From NCBI RefSeq assembly GCF_900188295.1, contig NZ_FZNM01000007.1, forward strand, positions 83,279 to 147,278: a stretch of DNA of 64,000 bases, written 5' to 3'. A model generated the notes under the pieces. The model saw nothing but the letters and a program-made list of their open reading frames with translations, was not told the origin of the DNA and searched no databases. The translations under genes were made by a program, and so were the position numbers. Source of the stretch: Paracoccus sediminis (GTDB lineage Bacteria; Pseudomonadota; Alphaproteobacteria; Rhodobacterales; Rhodobacteraceae). Shown here one piece after another: positions 48,694-58,038 of the stretch; the first letter of the stretch is position 1, and every line of letters begins with the position of its first letter.

Positions 48694-49527
48694 TCAGGCG
48701 GTCCGTCCCTCGAGCACGGTTTTCAGAATCAGCACCACCAGCGCAATCAGCGTCAGGGTCGATGCGGCGGCAAAGGCGCCGACGGTGTTCAGGTCGTTGA
48801 ACAGCAGTTCGATCTGCAAAGGCAGGGTGTTCGTCTGGCCGCGGATCGCACCCGACACCACGGATACGGCGCCGAATTCCCCGACCGCGCGCGCCGTCGC
48901 CAGAACCGCGCCGTACAGCAAGGCCCAGCGGATATTCGGCAGCGTCACCCGCCGGAATATCTGCCAGCCCGACGCGCCCAGCGTCAGCGCGGCCTGTTCC
49001 TGTTCCGACCCCTGCGCCTGCATCAGCGGCAGGATTTCGCGCGCGACGAATGGACTGGTGACGAACAGCGTGACCATCACGATCCCCGGCAGCGCGAACA
49101 GGATGGTGACATCGCCTGCTGCCAGAACCGGCCCCAGCAGCCCCTGCCGTCCGTAAAGCAGCAGATAACAGACCCCGGCGATAATCGGAGAGATGGAAAA
49201 CGGCAGCTCGATCAGCGTCAACAGCGCCTTGCGGCCCGGAAAGGAAAACCGCGCGATCAGCCATGCGGCGCTTGTGCCGATGGCAAGATTGACGGGCAAG
49301 GTGATGACCGCCACCACCGAGGTCAGCCAGATCGCGTGCAGGGTATCGGGGGCCAGGATATTCTGGACAAAGATCCCCCAACCTTCGGACAGCGCGCGCC
49401 AGAAGATATAGATCAGCGGTACCACGACGATGAACAGCGTCAGCACGACGGCGACCGCGATCAGTAGCCACGGGGCGCTGCGGTCCTGGCGCGGGGCCAA
49501 GGCGGCGGGGGCGGTCGTGGTGGTCAT
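48694..49527 (-). CDS. cysW: Sulfate/thiosulfate ABC transporter permease CysW
   Basis: Second permease of the sulfate importer, 277 residues and six membrane segments. The EAA loop is ALTLGASGWQIFRRVTLPNI and the AVGEFGAVSVVSG segment is a CysW feature. The start overlaps the cysT stop (ATGA). Last gene of the operon; its stop codon abuts the dctD stop exactly, leaving no intergenic DNA. Confidence 0.94.
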   Translation of the reverse strand: MTTTTAPAALAPRQDRSAPWLLIAVAVVLTLFIVVVPLIYIFWRALSEGWGIFVQNILAPDTLHAIWLTSVVAVITLPVNLAIGTSAAWLIARFSFPGRKALLTLIELPFSISPIIAGVCYLLLYGRQGLLGPVLAAGDVTILFALPGIVMVTLFVTSPFVAREILPLMQAQGSEQEQAALTLGASGWQIFRRVTLPNIRWALLYGAVLATARAVGEFGAVSVVSGAIRGQTNTLPLQIELLFNDLNTVGAFAAASTLTLIALVVLILKTVLEGRTA

Positions 49528-50378
49528 GCCGGAACCCTGCGGCGGGTCAGGCGCGATTGCAGCCAGTTCGACAGCACCAAAAGCGCCATGGCGATGGCCA
49601 CAAGGGTCAGCGCGATCGCGGCAGCCCCGTTGTAATCGTATTCCTCTAGCCGGATGACCGCCAGAAGCGAGGCGATCTCGGTCTTCATGGGCAGGTTCCC
49701 GGCGATGAAGATGACCGCGCCGAATTCACCCAGCGACCGGGCAAAGGCGATGGTCGCGCCGACAAGAAAGGATGGCAGGATCGCCGGAAAGATCACCTTG
49801 GAAAACACCTGGAACGGCGTCGCGCCCAACGTGCGGGCCGCTTCCTCCTGGCTGGTATCCAGATCCTCGAGAATGGGCTGGACGGTACGCACCACAAAAG
49901 GGATCGAGGTGAAGGACATCGCGACCGCGACGCCCCAGATCGTATAGACGACGGAAATTCCGGCTGGCGCCAGAACCTGACCATACCAGCCGTTTTCCGA
50001 AAACAGGGCGGTCAGCGCAAGGCCCGCCACGGCGGTCGGCAGGGCAAACGGAATGTCCATCATCGCATCCAGCAGCCTGCGGCCCGGAAACCGGTATCGG
50101 ACCAGAATCCAGGCCATCAGCAGGCCATAGAACGCGTTGAACACCGTCGCCAGGGCGGCAGCGGTAACGGTCAGCCGCAGCGCGGCCAGCGTGCGGGGGG
50201 CGGTCACGATATCCCAAAACCGGACGGGTCCGATTTCGGCCCCCTTCAGGGCCAGAGCGATGACCGGCAGCAAAACGACGATACCGACATAGGTCAGCGT
50301 CAGGCCCATGGTCAGGCCAAAGCCCGGCAGAACACGTCGTTGCCGCCCGCCGCCGGATGCGACCGCCATCGCCATCAT
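49524..50378 (-). CDS. cysT: Sulfate/thiosulfate ABC transporter permease CysT
   Basis: First permease, 284 residues, six membrane segments. The EAA loop is AARTLGATPFQVFSKVIFPAI, followed by FARSLGEFGAVIFIAGN, diagnostic of CysT/CysU. Overlaps the binding-protein stop by four bases and cysW by four bases. Confidence 0.95.
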   Translation of the reverse strand: MMAMAVASGGGRQRRVLPGFGLTMGLTLTYVGIVVLLPVIALALKGAEIGPVRFWDIVTAPRTLAALRLTVTAAALATVFNAFYGLLMAWILVRYRFPGRRLLDAMMDIPFALPTAVAGLALTALFSENGWYGQVLAPAGISVVYTIWGVAVAMSFTSIPFVVRTVQPILEDLDTSQEEAARTLGATPFQVFSKVIFPAILPSFLVGATIAFARSLGEFGAVIFIAGNLPMKTEIASLLAVIRLEEYDYNGAAAIALTLVAIAMALLVLSNWLQSRLTRRRVPA

Positions 50379-51370
50379 TGGTTGACGAACACGGAATCGA
50401 GGATTCCGCCCTCGGCAAAGTGGTCCTGCTGCACCGTGTCCCAGCCGCCAAACACGTCTTCGACCGTGACCAGCTTCACATCGGGAAAGTTCGCCGCAAA
50501 TTCGGCGGTGATCGCCTGATCGGGCACGCGGTTGAAGTTCTGCGCCAGGATCCGCTGCGCCTCGGGGGAATACAGGAAATCGAGATATGCCTTCGACACC
50601 TCGGCAGTCCCCTTGTCCTCGGCGTTCTCGGTCACGACGGCAATGGGGAATTCGGCCAGAACGGACAACGACGGCGTAACCCTTTCCAGCTTGGCATCGG
50701 CATACTGCCGGGCGATGCCGCCGGTTTCAGCCTCGAAGGTAATCAGCACGTCGCCGATGTTCCGTTCGGCGAATGTCGCGGTGGCCGCGCGGCCGCCTTG
50801 GTCGAAAACCGGCACATTGGCGAAGATCTTCTTCACAAACTCCTGCGCCGCGGCGTGATCGCCGCCGTTCGTTTCAAGCGCATAGGCATAGGCCGCCAGA
50901 TAGGTATAGCGGGCATTGCCGCTGGTCTTGGGGTTCGGAAAAATCACCTGCACCCCGTCCCGGACCAGATCGTCCCAGTCGTCGATGCTCTTGGGATTTC
51001 CCTCGCGGACAAGAAAGGCGGGCAGAGAGTAATAGGGTGATGCCCCATTCGGGAACGCTTCGCGCCAGTTTTCATCGACCATGCCGCCCTCGGCCAGCAC
51101 CTCGATGTCCGTCACCTGGTTGAAGGTCACGACATCGGCGGGCAGCCCTTCCAGGATGGCGCGGGCCTGCTTGGACGATCCGCCATGCGACTGGTCGATG
51201 GCCACGGTCCGGCCGGTCTGTTCCTGCCACTGCTTGGCGAACACTGGGTTCAACTCGGCGAACAATTCTCGTGCGATGTCATAGGACACGTTCAGGATAG
51301 CATCCTGCGCGGCCACGGGAGAGGCGAGGCCCAGCACCAGGGCCAGGGCGGTGGTCAGACGAGTTTTCAC
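50375..51370 (-). CDS. sbp: Sulfate ABC transporter substrate-binding protein
   Basis: Periplasmic sulfate/thiosulfate-binding protein, 331 residues. The signal peptide MKTRLTTALALVLGLASPVAAQ is followed by LNVSYDIARELF, with the ligand-binding IDQSHGGSSKQARAI and NPKTSGNARYTYLAAY segments typical of Sbp/CysP. Sits second in the operon, overlapping cysA and cysT by four bases each. Confidence 0.95.
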   Translation of the reverse strand: MKTRLTTALALVLGLASPVAAQDAILNVSYDIARELFAELNPVFAKQWQEQTGRTVAIDQSHGGSSKQARAILEGLPADVVTFNQVTDIEVLAEGGMVDENWREAFPNGASPYYSLPAFLVREGNPKSIDDWDDLVRDGVQVIFPNPKTSGNARYTYLAAYAYALETNGGDHAAAQEFVKKIFANVPVFDQGGRAATATFAERNIGDVLITFEAETGGIARQYADAKLERVTPSLSVLAEFPIAVVTENAEDKGTAEVSKAYLDFLYSPEAQRILAQNFNRVPDQAITAEFAANFPDVKLVTVEDVFGGWDTVQQDHFAEGGILDSVFVNQ

Positions 51371-52464
51371 GGGCGGGCTTCCTTTAGGGTGTATGGCGTT
51401 TCGGCAGGCACGGCGCCGATGGGCGCGCCGGTTGGAAAGATCTGTCCGGCGGCGGCTCGCAGGCTAACCGCCTGTCCGACCGCCAGATCGCGCCCGTCGC
51501 GGCGCGGCACCTCGGATTCGATACGGCATCCGGCAGCGTCCTGCGCGACGATCCGCAGCAACGCACCGGTCGAGGCGATCTCGGTCACGTGGAAGGGTGC
51601 GGTGGCTTCGGGGACGGGGCGGATGTCGGCCGGGCGCAGGAACAGCGTCGCGGCGCCGTCGGCGATGGCGCGGCGCGGCAGACCGGTCAGGTCCAGACCC
51701 GCGGCACAGGCCCGGCCCGTGTGCATCGTGACCGGCAGTTCGACCGTCAGGCCCAGGAATCGCGCCACGAAGGGGGTCGCGGGATGGTCATAGATCTGGT
51801 CGGGGTGGCCGATCTGTTCGATGATCCCGCCGTTCATCACGACCACGCGGTCCGCAAGCTCGAACGCTTCCTCTTGGTCGTGGGTCACGAAAATCGTTGT
51901 GGTTCCGGCGCTGTCATGGACACCGCGCAACCAGCGGCGCAGGTCGCGGCGGACTTGCGCATCAAGCGCGCCGAAAGGCTCGTCCAGCAGCAGCACCCGT
52001 GGTTGGGTCGCCATGGCACGGCCCAGGGCGACCCTCTGGCGCTGCCCGCCGGACAGTTCGGCCGGATAACGGTCAGCCAGCCCGCCGATCTGCAAGAACT
52101 GTAACAGCCCGTCCACCACCGCCGCGATCTGCGTCTTGCCGGGCCGTTCCGCGCGCGGCAGGACGGTCAGGCCAAAGGCGATGTTGTCGCGCATCGTCAT
52201 GTGCGGAAACAGGGCGTAATGCTGAAACACGAAACCGATGCGGCGTTCAGCGGCCGATTTTGCCAGCCAGTCGGTCCCGTCAAAGGACAGGCGGCCGGCA
52301 TCCGGCCAGTCAAGGCCCGCGATGATGCGCAGCAGGGTGGTCTTGCCCGAACCGGACGGCCCCAGCAACGCAATCAGTTCGCCTTGCGGAACCTCCAGCT
52401 CGATCCCGCGCAGAACCTCGGTCGCGCCGAAGCGCCGGGCAAGATGAGAGATGGCAAGCGACAT
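51367..52464 (-). CDS. cysA: Sulfate/thiosulfate ABC transporter ATP-binding protein CysA
   Basis: ATPase of the sulfate importer, 365 residues. Walker A GPSGSGKTT, Q-loop FQHYALFPHMT, signature LSGGQRQRVALGRAM, Walker B VLLLDEPFGALD, and a C-terminal TOBE-like extension. ATG 52464 has GGAAGG upstream and gives the conserved N-terminus MSLAISHLARRFG; the longer frame from 52632 is intergenic. Here cysA leads the operon, whereas in many bacteria it comes last. Confidence 0.95.
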   Translation of the reverse strand: MSLAISHLARRFGATEVLRGIELEVPQGELIALLGPSGSGKTTLLRIIAGLDWPDAGRLSFDGTDWLAKSAAERRIGFVFQHYALFPHMTMRDNIAFGLTVLPRAERPGKTQIAAVVDGLLQFLQIGGLADRYPAELSGGQRQRVALGRAMATQPRVLLLDEPFGALDAQVRRDLRRWLRGVHDSAGTTTIFVTHDQEEAFELADRVVVMNGGIIEQIGHPDQIYDHPATPFVARFLGLTVELPVTMHTGRACAAGLDLTGLPRRAIADGAATLFLRPADIRPVPEATAPFHVTEIASTGALLRIVAQDAAGCRIESEVPRRDGRDLAVGQAVSLRAAAGQIFPTGAPIGAVPAETPYTLKEARP

Positions 52465-52552
52465 GGGCGGACCTTCCTGGTGGCGGGCCACAGTTAGCAA
52501 CGGGTCTTCGCCTTGCCAAGGAACAGGGCCAGGTCGCACGGACGTGATGCGC

Positions 52553-52565
52553 GGAACGTTGTTCC
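52553..52565. promoter_or_regulatory. Short palindrome upstream of the cysA operon
   Basis: GGAAC GTT GTTCC, 89 bases before the cysA start. Possible operator; a 13-base palindrome of this kind may also arise by chance. Confidence 0.3.
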
Positions 52566-52671
52566 ATGGTCCAACGGGCATTCGAACGCGCCGGTCCGCC
52601 TGGGGCCGGAATGCGGCCGAGGCGTTCGGCAAACGGCGCGGGGACCGCGAAAACGTTCCTTTTTTTGTTCT

Positions 52672-54663
52672 TCAGCGGCGCCACAGCCAGGCGCGACCCG
52701 CCAGCAGGCCCTGCATCCGGGCCAGCAGGCGAAGCGCGGGCGGGCGCAGGGTTATGCCGTTGCGCAGCCGGTCCACGGCGACCTCGACCGGGCAGGGCAG
52801 GCCGGTGATCGGATCGCGATACCGGGGATAGGCGATCAGGCACGCATGAACCAGGGTTGTCAGATCCGGGCGCGCCACCCGCCGCACGGGGACCGGTCCA
52901 AGATCGCGCGTCAGCCCCCAGCCAGCATAAAATGGCGCCCCCAGGGTCGTGACCGGAATGCCCCGCATCAGCGCCTCGAACCCCAGGGTCGAGGTGATGG
53001 TCCAAACCTCGTCCACATGGTCCAGCAGGGCGGCGGGGTCCGTGGCAAGGGCGATTTCGTCGGCCAGATCGGCGGAAATGGCGCCGGCCCGCAACCCGGC
53101 CTCGACATCGGGATGCGGCTTGAAGATCAGATGCGCGTCGGGATTGTCGCGCCGCACACGGCGCAGCAGGTCAAGGTTCGTCCGCTCCGATCCCGCGCCA
53201 AGCCGGATCGAGGCGTCGTCCTGGACCTGGCCGGGCACCAGGATGCGGCGGCGTGTCGTGGGGGCGGGGCGATAGGCGGCCCCCATCAGGTTGTATTTGG
53301 ACAGTCTTGCCGCAAGGATTGCCTCGATCAGGCGAACCGCCCGCGCCCTGCCGGCCGGCGGCGGACCATCCGCAATCAGCCGTTCCAGACGGCTTTCGCG
53401 GGTCGGATCGTAATGGATGCCAAGATCGTCGGCCACCAGCGACAGCGGTGGCGTCAGGTCGGCGCCCAGGCCGCGCGATCGCAGGAACCCGTCCTCGACC
53501 CTGATGGCCTGCGGGGTGGCGTCAGCCTTGCCCGCCCAGGCCAGCGTTACTGAGGGCGAGGGCCGGTTCGCGAACCGAACCCCCGTGCCGTCGCCGAAGG
53601 CGCGAGAGATGAACGGGCGTTTCCACAACCGCATTCCATAGGCCAGATGGCCGTCACGATCCTGGCGGAACGCCCTTGCCTCGGCCTCGATCTGATCGAC
53701 CGCGCCGTCAAAGCCGGTCAGGCAATCGCGACAGGGATCGTACCAGACAGGCGCCAGAAGATGGCTGGCGGCGAACAGCGCATCGACCGTGGCGGAACCC
53801 CGGCGGCCAGACGGCAGGGGATCGCGGTCCTGCGACAAACCCCAGCCGGCGTAAAAGGGCTGGCCGAAAAGGCGGGGAACGTGACCGGCCAGGATCGCCT
53901 CGTATCCCAACTGGGAACTGACGGCATAGATCGCGTGGGCGTTGTCCAGCAGCCGCCACGGCGATGTCTCGGTGCCGCAAAGGCTGTCGCCGGGGCGCAG
54001 ATCCGATGGTCCCAGATGGCCGGGACGCAACCCCCGGATGGTTTCGGGGTGGCTGCGCAGCAGGATCGAACGGCCAGGGTTTTCACGCCGCGCCGCGTCC
54101 AGCATCGCCAGGAACCGGTCTCGGCCCGCCCCCATCAGCGAGGCGTCGCCCCTGGTCTGATCGATCACCAGCACATAACCCGGTTCTGGCGCAGGCAGGT
54201 CGGGACGGTGGGCATTGTACTTGGACAGATCCAAGGCCCGCAGCCGCGCGATCCCGTCCAGCGCCCGCTGTTCGTGACCGGCGGTCGCCCCCTGGACGAT
54301 CAGCCGTTCGATCAGGGATGGCCGCCCCGGATCAAAATGCAGGCCATGCGGGTCGATCATCAGTCCGATGGGACCGCGCGAGGCGACACGGCCCCGCGCG
54401 CGGCCCGGCAGGATGGACCGCAGAAACGCGTCCTCGACCGCAATCAGCCGGGCACCCGCGCGCGCAGCGATGGCGCGGCCGCGCCAAGCCGTCGGGCTGG
54501 CCCCCCAGATCGCCACGTCATCCCCCGCGCCCGGCAGACCGAACCGCAGATCCCATCCTGCCAGTTCAAGGATCCGACGCAGGCGAGGGCCATGCCAAAA
54601 GCCGCGATTGAACGCGAAAAGTCGCCGGGTTCCGGTTCCGGCGGCTTTCGATCCGTTGGTCAT
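52672..54663 (-). CDS. kpsC: Capsular polysaccharide protein KpsC-like (tandem glycosyltransferase)
   Basis: KpsC-type protein that helps build the beta-Kdo linker joining group 2 capsule chains to a lipid. The 663 residues are two related halves: each has an IRVEDGFLRS- or VEDAFLRS-type strand, a LSKYN segment (residues about 146 and 455), a DDASI/DASLM strand, a SHPE or KPHPD motif, and a QPFYAGWGLSQDR or APFYAGWGLTRD loop. This internal duplication is the family signature. The start is eight bases after the exporter stop. No signal peptide, consistent with a cytoplasmic membrane-associated enzyme. Confidence 0.92.
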   Translation of the reverse strand: MTNGSKAAGTGTRRLFAFNRGFWHGPRLRRILELAGWDLRFGLPGAGDDVAIWGASPTAWRGRAIAARAGARLIAVEDAFLRSILPGRARGRVASRGPIGLMIDPHGLHFDPGRPSLIERLIVQGATAGHEQRALDGIARLRALDLSKYNAHRPDLPAPEPGYVLVIDQTRGDASLMGAGRDRFLAMLDAARRENPGRSILLRSHPETIRGLRPGHLGPSDLRPGDSLCGTETSPWRLLDNAHAIYAVSSQLGYEAILAGHVPRLFGQPFYAGWGLSQDRDPLPSGRRGSATVDALFAASHLLAPVWYDPCRDCLTGFDGAVDQIEAEARAFRQDRDGHLAYGMRLWKRPFISRAFGDGTGVRFANRPSPSVTLAWAGKADATPQAIRVEDGFLRSRGLGADLTPPLSLVADDLGIHYDPTRESRLERLIADGPPPAGRARAVRLIEAILAARLSKYNLMGAAYRPAPTTRRRILVPGQVQDDASIRLGAGSERTNLDLLRRVRRDNPDAHLIFKPHPDVEAGLRAGAISADLADEIALATDPAALLDHVDEVWTITSTLGFEALMRGIPVTTLGAPFYAGWGLTRDLGPVPVRRVARPDLTTLVHACLIAYPRYRDPITGLPCPVEVAVDRLRNGITLRPPALRLLARMQGLLAGRAWLWRR

Positions 54664-54670
54664 CGGCGGG

Positions 54671-55810
54671 TCACTGCGTCAGGTTCTGGACCGAATTTGC
54701 CGAATTCAGCGGCCCGATCAGCGAGGCGAGGCGTTTTTGCCACTGCACATAGGGCGCTTCGGTCACATAGACCGTATCTTCGTCGCGGATCAGGAAATCG
54801 CGGGCCAGGAACAGCCCGTTCGGGCGCGTCAAATCCAGCACATAGGCCATGCGCTGCGTCCCGTTAACCGTCTTGCCCAGCACGCGGGACGCGACCGATT
54901 CTGGTTCGTCCCGCAGGATGAAGACGCCTGTGGGATCGGCAAGGCTGGAATTCAGGCCGCCCACCATTGCCACGGCCTCGACCGCATCGATCATCTCGTT
55001 GCCCAGGGGAACGCGGGTCTGGCCACCCAGGGCGCCAAGCGCGGTGAAGCTGCGCTGATCTTCCTCGACCAGGATGACGTCGCCGGGGCGCAGCGCAATA
55101 TCGTTGCTGGCGTTGGAATAAAGATCGGTCAGCCAGACCTTGCCCGTGTCGTTGCCGCGCTTGACCGTGATAACCGCGATTTCGGGTTCGATGGAGACGC
55201 CGCCAGACCGGGCCAGCATCGCGGACAGGGTGCGGGTCGGGCGCTCGATGGGATAGACGCCCTGCGCCGTCACCTTGCCCATCACCGACACCGTGGCGCC
55301 GTCGCCCGCCACGCGGGCCACCGTCACCTGCGGATCGGGCGTCTGGGTTGCCAGGCGTTCGGTGATGATCTGGCGCAGCTGGTCCGGGGTGTTTCCTGCC
55401 GCCTGCACCCGGCCGGCATAGGGCACGAAGATATATCCCGCGCTGTCCACCTGGATTTCCTGCAAGGCGGTCGAACTGGTTCCCAGCGACGTCAGCAACC
55501 CGTCATCGACGTTTTCCCAGATCGCCAGACCCAGGACATCGCCCGCACGGATTTCATCGGCGCCCACCTGTCCTGCGCGCAAGAAGCTGTTCGAAAATCC
55601 ATAGGCCGGGGTAAAGTTCGTGGCACGGGCGACGTGATCGTTGACATAGATCACATGCGCGTTGCCGCCCTTTTCGACGGCCCCCGAATAAATCTCGTTC
55701 TTGCTGGGCCCGGATCGTGGCAGGCTGCACGCCGCCAGCAGCGTCAGGGCCGCGATGACGACCACACGCACGGAAAGTCCCGCCACGATGCGGGCTGGCG
55801 AAGGGTTCAC
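54671..55810 (-). CDS. Polysaccharide export outer-membrane lipoprotein (Wza/KpsD-like)
   Basis: Outer-membrane polysaccharide exporter (OPX), 379 residues. A lipoprotein signal peptide ends in the lipobox LLAAC (Cys about residue 28). Then come a Poly_export domain (IRAGDVLGLAIWENVD, GYIFVPYAGRVQAAG) and two SLBB domains (VSVMGKVTAQGVYPIE, FTALGALGGQTRVPL). The start is a GTG at 55810 with GGAAGG upstream; no ATG fits the signal peptide. It lies between kpsS and kpsC. Confidence 0.92.
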   Translation of the reverse strand: MNPSPARIVAGLSVRVVVIAALTLLAACSLPRSGPSKNEIYSGAVEKGGNAHVIYVNDHVARATNFTPAYGFSNSFLRAGQVGADEIRAGDVLGLAIWENVDDGLLTSLGTSSTALQEIQVDSAGYIFVPYAGRVQAAGNTPDQLRQIITERLATQTPDPQVTVARVAGDGATVSVMGKVTAQGVYPIERPTRTLSAMLARSGGVSIEPEIAVITVKRGNDTGKVWLTDLYSNASNDIALRPGDVILVEEDQRSFTALGALGGQTRVPLGNEMIDAVEAVAMVGGLNSSLADPTGVFILRDEPESVASRVLGKTVNGTQRMAYVLDLTRPNGLFLARDFLIRDEDTVYVTEAPYVQWQKRLASLIGPLNSANSVQNLTQ

Positions 55811-55892
55811 TGTCACCTTCCGAAACTCCTGTTCCTTTGGCCCGGACTTGCCGCCCGGTTCCGCGGCAATGTAGCGTCTGCCGCGCCCGGAC

Positions 55893-55910
55893 GCCATATC
55901 CCGATATGGC
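55893..55910. other. Hairpin directly after the kpsS stop
   Basis: GCCATATC CC GATATGGC, eight perfect pairs with a two-base centre, abutting the kpsS stop codon. No T tract. Could be an mRNA 3'-stabilising hairpin or DNA palindrome. Confidence 0.4.
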
Positions 55911-57245
55911 CTAGTCCAGAAGTTCGCCGACCTGCTGGCGTCGCTGAAATCGGCCGGCCGCCAGGGCGTGATAGGGATCGTCGGGCGCGAGGATGAGATC
56001 GGCGACCAGGCGCAGCGCATGGGCGCGCGACCGGCGCGAGTAAAATCCCCCCGGAACCTGGCTGGTTTGCAGCAGGTAATCGCGAAAGACCCGGTAGGAT
56101 GCGGTATCTGGCTGCTGCGGATCCCGCAGGAATTCGCCCAGCGGTTGATCCGACACCAGCCCCTGCTTGCAATAGACCGCCCGCCCCAGCGCCTTGACCG
56201 GAAGCCCGCGCCACAGCGCCTGCTGGGCGGCCGTCGAATTGACCGTGACCACCGCGCGCGCATGGGCCAGCATGTCCGCCAGCTTGCCGCCGCGAAAGTA
56301 ATGGACGCGATCCGATATCGCGTGGCGCGACGCCGCCTCGCGGATGGACCGGCGGTTCCGGGCGCGCCCGTCCTCCAGCGGGTGGGCCTTGAACAGCAGG
56401 TGATGATGGCTTGGTGCGGACGCGGCGAATTCCGCCACGACCTGGTCCACGAACTGACGATTGACCCTGAAGCCCGAATGGCCCTGCATGTTGGAATCGT
56501 GTTCCAGTTGCATGGGCACCAGCACATAGGGATTGCCGGAAGACCGGAACCGCCGCCACTGGATCGTCCGTGTCAGCGAATGCAGCGGGGTCAGGATCAG
56601 GCGATGCAGGTTCAGCCAGAATTCGTCGCGGATCGGCAGGGCGCGATGGCTGCGAAACTGGCGGTATCGCCGGTTCGCGACCAGGACCAGGAAATGATAG
56701 AACGCGCCATAGAACTTGTGCTGGCGCATGTCGCCCCAGTGGGCGGGCGGACGCCGCACCTCGGTCATGGTGTCGCGCAGGGTGGCGCGCATCCTCGTCA
56801 GGGAAATGTCCACCAGCGCCGAATGTCCGTTCGATCCGTCCCGTTCATAGCTGATCCAGTAGGGCCGCAGATACCCTTCCTCGAACACATGGAGGCGCAG
56901 GCCGGACGCTTGCGCCGCGGCACGGGCCGCCGCGTGTATGGGCCTGACATCACCGTACAGCACGATGTCGGTCACGCCCTTGTCGGCAATGATCCGGTCC
57001 AGATGGGCGGGCCAGTCGGCTTGGTGGCCCTCATGGCGCAGCAGACGCCGCTTGTCGGTCCAGAAGAATTCGTCCCCCGCGTTGAACGAACACCGCCAGA
57101 CCTGCGAACCGGCCGCCCGCAGCAACCGGCCCAACCGGTCGAAGAACGGTCCGTGAGGGCCTTGCAGCAAAAGGAACACGCGCTGCCGCGGGGGCAGGGG
57201 GGCAGGCTTTCCGAACAGGGAAACGTCGCGTCGTTCCTGAAACAT
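55911..57245 (-). CDS. kpsS: Capsular polysaccharide protein KpsS-like
   Basis: KpsS-type Kdo transferase acting with KpsC on the capsule lipid linker. The 444 residues carry VFLLLQGPHGPFFDRLGRLL at the N-terminus, VFEEGYLRPYWIS, a VPMQLEHDSNMQ segment, LLFKAHPLEDGRARN, and a final VNSTAAQQALWRGLPVKAL. ATG 57245 is chosen because upstream in-frame residues are Cys/Pro-rich and unlike family members. It starts the minus-strand kpsS-OPX-kpsC set. KpsMTE-type export genes are not in the window. Confidence 0.91.
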   Translation of the reverse strand: MFQERRDVSLFGKPAPLPPRQRVFLLLQGPHGPFFDRLGRLLRAAGSQVWRCSFNAGDEFFWTDKRRLLRHEGHQADWPAHLDRIIADKGVTDIVLYGDVRPIHAAARAAAQASGLRLHVFEEGYLRPYWISYERDGSNGHSALVDISLTRMRATLRDTMTEVRRPPAHWGDMRQHKFYGAFYHFLVLVANRRYRQFRSHRALPIRDEFWLNLHRLILTPLHSLTRTIQWRRFRSSGNPYVLVPMQLEHDSNMQGHSGFRVNRQFVDQVVAEFAASAPSHHHLLFKAHPLEDGRARNRRSIREAASRHAISDRVHYFRGGKLADMLAHARAVVTVNSTAAQQALWRGLPVKALGRAVYCKQGLVSDQPLGEFLRDPQQPDTASYRVFRDYLLQTSQVPGGFYSRRSRAHALRLVADLILAPDDPYHALAAGRFQRRQQVGELLD

Positions 57246-57374
57246 GCCCCAACCCTGACAAGAACACTCTGGCCGCCTTGGGCATGGCACCACAAAGGTC
57301 TTAAAAAGCCGTTAACGCGCGGCAATCTTGCGCGGCCTGTCGTCATCCTCTAGGTCTTGGCCGTTCAGGCAGGG

Positions 57375-57986
57375 ATGGATCGGGTGTTCACAGGCATCGT
57401 CACGGATATCGGCATCGTGCTGTCAATCGAGATGCGCGGCGACATGCGCGCCAGGATCGGATGCGGCTATGACATGGGGACGGTGGACACCGGCGCGTCG
57501 ATCGCCTGCGATGGCATCTGCTTGACAGTGGTCGCCAAGGGGGCGAACTGGTTCGACGTCGACATATCCGCCGAAACGCTGTCCAAGACGAATATCGGTC
57601 CCGGCGGCTGGCCGCAGGGGCGGCGGCTGAACCTTGAACGGGCGCTGCGGGTCGGGGACGAACTGGGCGGGCATATCGTCAGCGGCCACGTCGATGGCAT
57701 CGCCACGGTGGTCGAGATGCGAGACGAAGGCGACAGCCTGCGCATGACTTTCGAGGCGCCGCCGCATCTGGCCCGGTTTGTCGCACCAAAGGGATCGGTG
57801 GCCTTGAACGGAACTTCGCTGACTGTGAACGAGGTCGCAGGAAACCGCTTCGGCATCAACCTGATTCCCCATACCCGGCAGGTCACGACCTGGGGCGGCA
57901 CGGCGACCGGGGATGCGGTCAACCTGGAAATCGACACGCTTGCCCGCTATGTCGCCCGTCTGGCCGAGGCGTCTGCCGGGGCTTGA
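57375..57986 (+). CDS. ribE: Riboflavin synthase subunit alpha RibE
   Basis: Converts two molecules of 6,7-dimethyl-8-ribityllumazine to riboflavin. The 203-residue chain has two lumazine-binding repeats: VFTGIVTDIGIV with CDGICLTVV in the first, and GHIVSGHVDGIATV with LNGTSLTVNEV in the second. Start is uncertain: ATG 57375 or GTG 57384; family members usually begin M-F-T-G-I, which would favour GTG 57384. No FMN riboswitch is evident upstream. nusB follows after 52 bases. Confidence 0.93.
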   Translation: MDRVFTGIVTDIGIVLSIEMRGDMRARIGCGYDMGTVDTGASIACDGICLTVVAKGANWFDVDISAETLSKTNIGPGGWPQGRRLNLERALRVGDELGGHIVSGHVDGIATVVEMRDEGDSLRMTFEAPPHLARFVAPKGSVALNGTSLTVNEVAGNRFGINLIPHTRQVTTWGGTATGDAVNLEIDTLARYVARLAEASAGA

Positions 57987-58038
57987 CGGGCCAAGACTTT
58001 CGTTCCATGTCAGCCGGTCCCATTGCAAGGCCAGGATC

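Noticed and set aside
57246..57374. FMN riboswitch before ribE
   Set aside because: Only about 130 bases and none of the conserved RFN-element helices seen.
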